A stretch of 5,058 bases of DNA, from contig CAIYQJ010000093.1 in assembly GCA_903928275.1 (NCBI GenBank), forward strand, positions 1 through 5,058, written 5' to 3'. The notes under the pieces were generated by a model. That model searched no databases and had not been told where the DNA came from. It saw nothing but the letters and a program-made list of their open reading frames with translations. Source of the DNA: an uncultured Chloroflexota bacterium. Its GTDB lineage: Bacteria; Chloroflexota; Limnocylindria; Limnocylindrales; CSP1-4. Both the position numbers and the translations under genes were made by a program. Below are positions 1 to 4,112 of this stretch, piece by piece (positions within the stretch are counted from its first letter, which is position 1; the number at the start of each line of letters is the position of its first letter).

Positions 1-1
1 C

Positions 2-1291
2 CCCACGCCAGCGCCGACTCCGACGCCGAGCCCGTCGCCCGCGCCCACCGGCGCCGTGCTCGGGATCGTCAGCGCGCCCAGGCCCACGCCCACGCCCACG
101 CCGGCGCCGGTCGCGGCCGCCATCGTGGCGCCGGTTGCCGCGCCGCCCTGCGGTGACCCGTCAACGAACCCGAACATGTCCGACTTCGCTGCGTCGGTGG
201 CGTGCCCGGGGGCCTTCGTCATCAAGCCGGCAGTCGTCGCCACGAACATGGGCCTCGCGGCGCTCTTCGTCCTGTTCTTCGGCCTCACCTCCGAGGTCTT
301 CAACAGCACGATCGACGAGAACCGCCGCTCGATCGGCGCCATGTGGGCGCGGCTGATGTCCGGGCCGGCCCGACTGCTCGCGCCGGTCGCCGCCCTCGGA
401 ACCCGGTTCACCACCCGGTTCGCGATGTTCGCGCCGACGACCCCGCTCGGCGCCACCGCGCACGCGGCGCTGGTCCTGGGTGTCGTGGGCTTCGTCTACG
501 CGTTCCTCGCCCGGGACTTCTCGTTCGATGTGAAGGGGTTCATCCTCCTGTTCTCCCTGGTCCTGGGGATCGGCCTGGTGACGTACATCTCCGAGGGCAC
601 CAGGACCTTCCTCGCAAAGCGGCGGCACGGGGCGGACGCCACGATCCGGCTCTACGGCACCGCGGTCACGGTCGCGATCATCTCGGTCCTGCTCTCGCGC
701 GCCATCGGCCTTGCGCCCGGCATCGTGTTCGGCTTCGTCGCCACGAGCCTGATCATCGCGCCGACCGCCCTCGGCAAGCGCGACGAGGCGCTCCTCGTCC
801 TCGGCCCCGGGGTCGCGATCCTCGTCGCCAGCATGACGGCGTTCGTGCTGCTGGGACCGGCGAGCCGGGCCGCGACCCTCGAGGGCGCGAGCGGCGGCGA
901 GGGCCTTGCCCCGACGCTGATCGACTCGGTCCTCGCGGTCATCTTCGTCGCCGGCATCGAGGGGCTCGTCTTCATGCTGCTGCCGCTCAAGTTCCTCCAC
1001 GGCTCCGCCGTCATGCGATGGAGCAAGCCCGTGTGGGCGTTGTTCTTCGGGACAGCCGTGTTCCTCTGGTGGCAGCTCCTCCTCAATCGCGACGCCGCCT
1101 ACCTGGACTCGTTCCGGCAGGTGAGCGTAAGGATCGTCCTGCTCGCCTTCGTGCTCTTCGGCGGCGTGACGGCGGCGGTCTACGTCTACTTCCGATACAA
1201 GTCGCGCGGCGAGGAGGTCGAGGCGGACATCGAGGTCGGGCCGGAGATCGGCGAGCTCGGACCAGCCGAAGCGGGACCCGCCGAGGCCTGA
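2..1291 (+). CDS. Polytopic membrane protein with Pro/Thr-rich outer linker (5' end missing)
   Basis: The frame is open from base 2, and a GTG at 56 is only an internal codon in a Pro/Thr/Ala-rich stretch (PTPAPTPTPSPSPAP, then PTPTPTPAP), so the real start lies left of the window. Counting the GTG as residue 1, the low-complexity linker runs to about 31. A short stretch with two cysteines (C32, C50) follows, then about nine hydrophobic segments near 61-78, 133-151, 161-179, 198-219, 221-238, 245-268, 287-311, 324-343 and 357-378. The tail (385-411) is acidic. The motif IEGLVFMLLPLKFLHG (301-316) resembles the signature of actinobacterial proteins called 'FGLLP motif-containing membrane protein', here with FMLLP; this match is from memory. 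That family has no known biochemical role. The linker suggests a larger extracytoplasmic N-terminal domain outside the window. No transporter or enzyme motif was recognised. The CDS itself is secure; the family assignment is moderate. Confidence 0.85.
   Translation, partial: PTPAPTPTPSPSPAPTGAVLGIVSAPRPTPTPTPAPVAAAIVAPVAAPPCGDPSTNPNMSDFAASVACPGAFVIKPAVVATNMGLAALFVLFFGLTSEVFNSTIDENRRSIGAMWARLMSGPARLLAPVAALGTRFTTRFAMFAPTTPLGATAHAALVLGVVGFVYAFLARDFSFDVKGFILLFSLVLGIGLVTYISEGTRTFLAKRRHGADATIRLYGTAVTVAIISVLLSRAIGLAPGIVFGFVATSLIIAPTALGKRDEALLVLGPGVAILVASMTAFVLLGPASRAATLEGASGGEGLAPTLIDSVLAVIFVAGIEGLVFMLLPLKFLHGSAVMRWSKPVWALFFGTAVFLWWQLLLNRDAAYLDSFRQVSVRIVLLAFVLFGGVTAAVYVYFRYKSRGEEVEADIEVGPEIGELGPAEAGPAEA
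83..100 (+). repeat. Short tandem repeat (CCCACG)x3 coding Pro-Thr
   Basis: Three perfect CCCACG copies lie in frame in the membrane protein gene and encode PTPTPT. They sit within a wider Pro/Thr/Ala linker that also includes the first 55 bases. Such in-frame hexamers can vary in copy number by slippage without breaking the frame. No mobile or regulatory role is suggested. Confidence 0.75.
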
Positions 1292-1422
1292 CGGCCACGC
1301 CGCCCGTCCGCACATCCCTTCCGGACCGGGGACCGTCGCAGCCACGCGCGCTCCGCGGTCGCGACGCCTCGTCGCCGGGCACGCCGCGGGCCGGACCGAC
1401 CGGCCGGTGCTATCGTGCGGTC
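1292..1422. other. Intergenic region between membrane protein gene and lipB
   Basis: This is the only gap in the window without a bridging ORF. It holds the likely lipB promoter at its right end and the palindrome ACCGGCCGGT (1399-1408). It also holds a small GC hairpin, GCGACG-CCT-CGTCGC (1361-1375), with no T-run after it. That hairpin is too weak to call a terminator confidently, though it is the only candidate for ending the upstream transcript. Confidence 0.6.
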
Positions 1423-1462
1423 GTGGAGCGCCTCGCGACCGGTCCGGCAATCGACCGGTCCG
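1399..1462. repeat. Palindrome cluster at lipB start, possible operator
   Basis: There are three related perfect palindromes: ACCGGCCGGT at 1399-1408, and GACCGGTC at 1437-1444 and again at 1453-1460. The last two sit inside identical 11-mers CGACCGGTCCG (1436-1446 and 1452-1462). Their 16-base period is not a multiple of three, so the peptide is not repeated (TGPA versus DRSD). The repetition is therefore at DNA level. The cluster brackets the putative -10 box and start point, where an operator would act. In DNA this GC-rich, CCGG palindromes are common, so chance is a real alternative. Confidence 0.35.
1408..1416 (+). promoter_or_regulatory. Putative extended -10 promoter for lipB (leaderless)
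   Basis: TGC-TATCGT matches an extended -10 (TGN followed by TAnnnT) and is a conspicuous AT-containing island in very GC-rich DNA. The hexamer ends at 1416. A typical start point about seven bases downstream falls on the G of the GTG at 1423, which has no Shine-Dalgarno sequence before it. That arrangement is characteristic of leaderless mRNAs, common in Actinobacteria and some other high-GC groups. No convincing -35 is visible, as is usual for extended -10 promoters. Confidence 0.5.
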
Positions 1463-2289
1463 ACGCCAGGGCGCCGGTGGAGGAGTCCGGCGCGGCCGAC
1501 CTGTCGGCCACGCTCTCTCCCATCCGCGTCCGCTGGCTCGGACGGGTGGCGTATCGGGACGCCTGGGACCTGCAGCATCGTGCAGTCGCGGCTCGCGCCG
1601 CCGACCGCATCCCCGACCAGTTGCTCCTCCTCGAGCACGACGCGGTCCTCACGCTCGGGCGCCACGCCGATGCGGCCCACGTGCGCGCGAACGGCCGCGA
1701 GCTGGCGGCCCGCGGCGTGGAGGTCATCCGCGTGGAGCGCGGCGGCGAGGTCACGTACCACGGACCGGGCCAGCTCGTCGCGTACCCCATCGTGCGACTG
1801 GCCGATCGCGGCGTCCTCCTGCGCCCGTATGTCCGCGCGCTCGAGGCAGCGATGATCGCGACGTGCGCGGCGGCCGGCGTGGGGGCGGCCCGCCGCGACG
1901 GGCACCCGGGCTGCTGGTGCGACGTGGCCGGCCCCGCTCCCCGGAAGATCGGCGCGCTCGGCGTGCGCGTGGAGCGCGGCGTGACCTACCACGGGATCGC
2001 CCTCAACGTCGACACGGACCTGCGGGACTTCGACCTCATCGACCCGTGCGGGATGCCCGGCGTGATCTCCACGTCGATCGCGGAGGAGGTCGGCCGGACC
2101 GCGGAGGCGCCCTCCACGGCGGCCGTCGCGCGCGCCGGCGCGGCCTTCGCCGAGGCGTTCGCCGCGGCGATCGGTGCCGGCCTCGTCGGGGCGGTCGCGC
2201 CCGGAGCGGACCCCATCGTGGAGCGCGGGCTGTTCGAGGCCGATCTCGCCGGATCCGCCGCCCCGTTCGCGGTCAGGGCGGAGGCCTGA
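1423..2289 (+). CDS. lipB: Octanoyl-[ACP]:protein N-octanoyltransferase (LipB)
   Basis: LipB moves octanoate from octanoyl-ACP to a lysine on lipoyl domains (pyruvate and 2-oxoglutarate dehydrogenase E2, GcvH) in the cytoplasm; LipA then inserts sulfur. Family motifs are clear: RGGEVTYHGPGQ (106-117), RKIGALGVRV (174-183) and DPCGMPGV (207-214). The catalytic Lys is K175 and the nucleophilic Cys is C209. Their spacing of 34 residues equals that known for E. coli LipB (K135/C169). The usual G-V/L-W-V before the Lys reads G-C-W-C (C164, C166), an unusual pair of cysteines. From the GTG at 1423 the protein has 288 residues, longer than the usual 210-240, because about 32 non-conserved residues precede IRVRWLGRVAYRDAW. 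The 1423 start was chosen for its fit to the promoter; a GTG at 1477 (270 residues) is the main alternative. The TGA is two bases before the next gene. lipA is not in the window. Confidence 0.93.
   Translation: MERLATGPAIDRSDARAPVEESGAADLSATLSPIRVRWLGRVAYRDAWDLQHRAVAARAADRIPDQLLLLEHDAVLTLGRHADAAHVRANGRELAARGVEVIRVERGGEVTYHGPGQLVAYPIVRLADRGVLLRPYVRALEAAMIATCAAAGVGAARRDGHPGCWCDVAGPAPRKIGALGVRVERGVTYHGIALNVDTDLRDFDLIDPCGMPGVISTSIAEEVGRTAEAPSTAAVARAGAAFAEAFAAAIGAGLVGAVAPGADPIVERGLFEADLAGSAAPFAVRAEA
2280..2284 (+). promoter_or_regulatory. Strong ribosome binding site GGAGG for the GalT-like gene
   Basis: GGAGG lies inside the last codons of lipB with seven bases to the ATG at 2292, which is near-ideal spacing. 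It fixes that start over earlier in-frame codons that lie within lipB, and it makes translation of the two genes coupled. Confidence 0.7.
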
Positions 2290-2291
2290 CG

Positions 2292-3278
2292 ATGGGTGCG
2301 GGCCTCTTCGAGCTTCGCAAGGACGAGGTCACCGGCTGGTGGGTGGCCACCGTGGTCGACCGTGCCTTCGATCGGCGGCGCTTCGCCATGCCGGCCGCGC
2401 AGGTGGACGACGACGGCGAGTGCCAGAACTGCCGGGTCCCCGGCGAGGGCGTCCGCCTCCGCATGCTGAAGGACTTCGCGTTCGACGTCGTGGGGACCCA
2501 GGCCGAGTCGCGCGATCGTGACCGCGACCTCGTCCAGGTGTCGCTCGCCAAGGCGCGTGCCGCGGGCAGCTGGCGCACGATCGTGGCGCCCGCGACGGAG
2601 CACCGCCCGCTCCACGCGGTCGGGCAGGCGACGATCGGGGAGATGCTGCGGGTCGCGCGGGACGCGATCTCGGAGGCCGCCACCGCCGGAGTCACGGACT
2701 ACCTCCAGGTGGTCCAGAACTGGGGCGCGCAGGCGGGATCGCGCACGAACCACCTCTGCATCGACCTCTACGACCTGCCGCAGGTGCCGCACCGCGTCGG
2801 CGAGGAGATCGGGGGCGCGGCCCGCTTCCTCATCCGCGAACGCGAGTGCCCGTACTGCCGAGCGATCCGGGTGGAGGCCGAGCTCGGCGAGCGGGTGGTC
2901 CACGCGGATGCGTTCGCGGTCGCGTACGCGCCGTTCGCGTCGCGCTCGCCGTTCGAGACGTGGATCGTGCCCCGCCGGCACGAGGCCGACTTCGGTCGGG
3001 CGACGGACGCCGAGGTCGACGGGCTCGCGACGGCCCTGCGCGTCGTGCTCCGACGGCTCGCCTCGCTCGACGAGCCGCCGTACAACCTCGTCCTCCACAC
3101 GGCGCCGTTGCGCGAGCGCGTGGACCAGACGTACCACTGGCACTGGGAGGTCCACCCGCGGCTCCGCGAGATCGCCGGGCTCGAGGTGGGGACGGGCCTG
3201 CCGGTGAACCCGGTCTCGCCGGAAGAGGCCGTGGACGAGCTCCTGCGTGCCTCCGCGGGCCGCGAGACGGCACGATGA
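2292..3278 (+). CDS. GalT-fold (HIT-like) nucleotidyltransferase family protein with altered active site
   Basis: This 328-residue protein aligns by eye along its whole length with class III galactose-1-phosphate uridylyltransferases. It opens with ELRKDEVTGWWV (7-18) and has a first Cys pair C44/C47. The middle block QAGSRTNHLCIDLYDLPQVP is near 148-167, the second Cys pair is C186/C189, and VLHTAP contains H269. YHWHWEVHPRL and VGTGLPVNPV close the domain. By comparison with E. coli GalT, C44, C47, H104 and H154 would be zinc ligands, and H269, H282 and H284 would bind iron. The nucleophile motif H-x-H-x-Q, however, reads H154-L-C156-I-D158, replacing both the nucleophilic His and the following Gln. 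The fold is well supported. UDP-galactose chemistry is not, so galT is not assigned. It could act on another nucleotide sugar or nucleotide, use Cys as nucleophile, or be non-catalytic. Tight coupling to lipB hints at a shared role. Confidence 0.85.
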   Translation: MGAGLFELRKDEVTGWWVATVVDRAFDRRRFAMPAAQVDDDGECQNCRVPGEGVRLRMLKDFAFDVVGTQAESRDRDRDLVQVSLAKARAAGSWRTIVAPATEHRPLHAVGQATIGEMLRVARDAISEAATAGVTDYLQVVQNWGAQAGSRTNHLCIDLYDLPQVPHRVGEEIGGAARFLIRERECPYCRAIRVEAELGERVVHADAFAVAYAPFASRSPFETWIVPRRHEADFGRATDAEVDGLATALRVVLRRLASLDEPPYNLVLHTAPLRERVDQTYHWHWEVHPRLREIAGLEVGTGLPVNPVSPEEAVDELLRASAGRETAR

Positions 3279-3361
3279 GCGGCCCGAAGCGCGCGCTCGC
3301 CGTGCCCGAACGTCACATCCACCCCCGCCGCACCGTCTTGGTAACGGAGCCCGCTCGCTGA
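3275..3361 (+). CDS. Possible 28-residue bridging ORF between GalT-like and sigma genes
   Basis: The ATG at 3275 overlaps the GalT-like stop (ATGA, 3275-3278). The ORF's own TGA (3359-3361) shares a base with the sigma ATG (TGATG, 3359-3363), so it fills the 82-base gap exactly. The peptide is basic (begins MSGPKRALAV, ends VTEPAR), has no recognisable domain, and no good ribosome binding site precedes it. It could be a coupling peptide that carries reinitiating ribosomes to the sigma gene, or chance in low-stop DNA. Very uncertain as a protein. Confidence 0.22.
   Translation: MSGPKRALAVPERHIHPRRTVLVTEPAR
3308..3337 (+). promoter_or_regulatory. Weak candidate ECF-type promoter upstream of the sigma gene
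   Basis: GAAC (3308-3311) and CGTC followed by TT (3334-3339) resemble the GGAAC / CGTC elements of autoregulated ECF promoters. The separation of 22 bases between the cores is longer than usual, and the implied start point would leave only a short leader. Recorded because ECF sigma genes usually transcribe themselves; the match is weak. Confidence 0.18.
3346..3349 (+). promoter_or_regulatory. Ribosome binding site GGAG for the sigma gene
   Basis: GGAG lies 11 bases before the ATG at 3361, a little far but usable. It supports 3361 over the earlier in-frame GTG at 3247, which lies inside the GalT-like gene and would add a Pro/Arg-rich stretch unlike any sigma factor. Confidence 0.4.
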
Positions 3362-4002
3362 TGAGGGACAGCAGGCCGAGCGAAGCTCCCCACGCCCGGG
3401 CGACGACCGACGCGCGCGCACGGGTCGAGGAGCTGTTCGCGCTCCACTCGACGGAGATCAATACGTACCTCGCTCGGATGGTCCGGGACCCGGAGCTCGC
3501 CGCCGATCTCACGCAGGACACGTTCGTCCGCGCCTTCCGCGCGCTCGACACCCTCGATGATCCGGATCGCGCGCGGCCCTGGCTGTACCAGATCGCCAAC
3601 CACGCCGCGCTCGACGAGCTTCGCCGGCGACGGATCGTCCGGTTCATCCCGTGGACGGGCGAATCGCACGGGACCGCGCCCTCGGCCGAGCGCCTCGCGA
3701 TGGACACCCGCCTGTCCGGCCCGCTCGAGCGGGCGCTCGCCCGGATCCCCGAGCGGCAGCGCGCCGCGCTCCTGCTCGCGGAGCTGCACGAGCTCAGCGG
3801 CGTGGAGCTCGCGGAGATCCTCGGAGTGAGCCACGTCGCGGCGCGCGCGCTGCTGACCCGGGCGCGCGAGAGCCTGCGCATCGCGCTCGGCGAGGAGGAG
3901 GCCGGGTCCGAACCCGCCGCAGCCGCCCCGGACGCCGCGGCGGAGCCGCGCGTGGTCCGCGTCCGGGGAGCCGCGGAAGACCCTGGACGTCGCAGGTCAT
4001 GA
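3361..4002 (+). CDS. ECF-family RNA polymerase sigma-70 factor
   Basis: This 213-residue alternative sigma factor would direct RNA polymerase to a dedicated stress or envelope regulon. Region 2 spans about 22-91: LFALHSTEINTYLARMV, then DLTQDTFVRAFRAL (core binding and -10 recognition), then PWLYQIANHAALDELRRRR. A variable linker follows. Region 4 spans about 121-176: LERALARIPERQRAALLLAE, then the helix-turn-helix LSGVELAEILGVSHVAARALLTRAR, which reads the -35. Regions 1 and 3 are absent, as in ECF proteins. Beyond region 4 is an extra tail of about 37 residues rich in Glu/Ala/Pro, then Arg, of unknown role. The downstream gene is its likely anti-sigma factor. The ATG at 3361 was chosen because region 2 starts shortly after it and a GGAG precedes it. 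The ECF subgroup and target promoters cannot be told from this sequence. Confidence 0.92.
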   Translation: MRDSRPSEAPHARATTDARARVEELFALHSTEINTYLARMVRDPELAADLTQDTFVRAFRALDTLDDPDRARPWLYQIANHAALDELRRRRIVRFIPWTGESHGTAPSAERLAMDTRLSGPLERALARIPERQRAALLLAELHELSGVELAEILGVSHVAARALLTRARESLRIALGEEEAGSEPAAAAPDAAAEPRVVRVRGAAEDPGRRRS

Positions 4003-4112
4003 CCGCGATCACCCGCATGATGCCCCCGGCGGCCCGCGCCAGGGCGTGCCCGCGAGCGCCGGATCCGCGTCTCCAGGTTCCCGTGCCGGTGGGAGGCGTC
4101 ATCGTCCGATGA
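3999..4112 (+). CDS. Possible 37-residue bridging ORF between sigma and anti-sigma genes
   Basis: The ATG at 3999 overlaps the sigma stop (ATGA, 3999-4002), and the TGA at 4110-4112 overlaps the anti-sigma start (ATGA, 4109-4112). The ORF thus spans the 106-base gap exactly. The peptide is basic and Pro/Arg-rich (begins MTAITRMMPPAARARA), with no domain or clear membrane segment. An AGG (3994-3996) sits too close to be a useful ribosome binding site. It may be a translated coupling peptide that fixes the sigma:anti-sigma ratio, or a chance ORF. Confidence 0.25.
   Translation: MTAITRMMPPAARARACPRAPDPRLQVPVPVGGVIVR
4091..4096 (+). promoter_or_regulatory. Ribosome binding site GGGAGG for the anti-sigma gene
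   Basis: GGGAGG lies 12 bases before the ATG at 4109. The core is strong and the spacing long. It supports 4109 over the in-frame ATG at 4175 (M23) and gives the anti-sigma gene a possible independent entry besides coupling. Confidence 0.5.

Noticed and set aside
1361..1375. GC hairpin GCGACG-CCT-CGTCGC as a transcription terminator
   Set aside because: The stem is only six pairs with no T-run, so it is noted as a hairpin but not called a terminator.
202..1422. Upstream extension of the lipB frame over the membrane protein gene
   Set aside because: The translation is Arg/Pro-rich with no similarity to LipB, and the conserved domain begins only after about 1520.
161..1450. A 429-codon minus-strand open frame opposite the membrane protein gene
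   Set aside because: Its translation is Arg/Asp/Glu/Gly low complexity, a mirror of hydrophobic codons; the + strand frame has clear membrane segments.
1407..2291. Upstream extension of the GalT-like frame through lipB
   Set aside because: It is Arg/Gly-rich shadow sequence; GGAGG at 2280 and the family's N-terminal motif just after 2292 fix the start.
2292..3278. Naming this gene galT
   Set aside because: The fold matches, but the nucleophilic His and following Gln are replaced and no galactose pathway genes are nearby.
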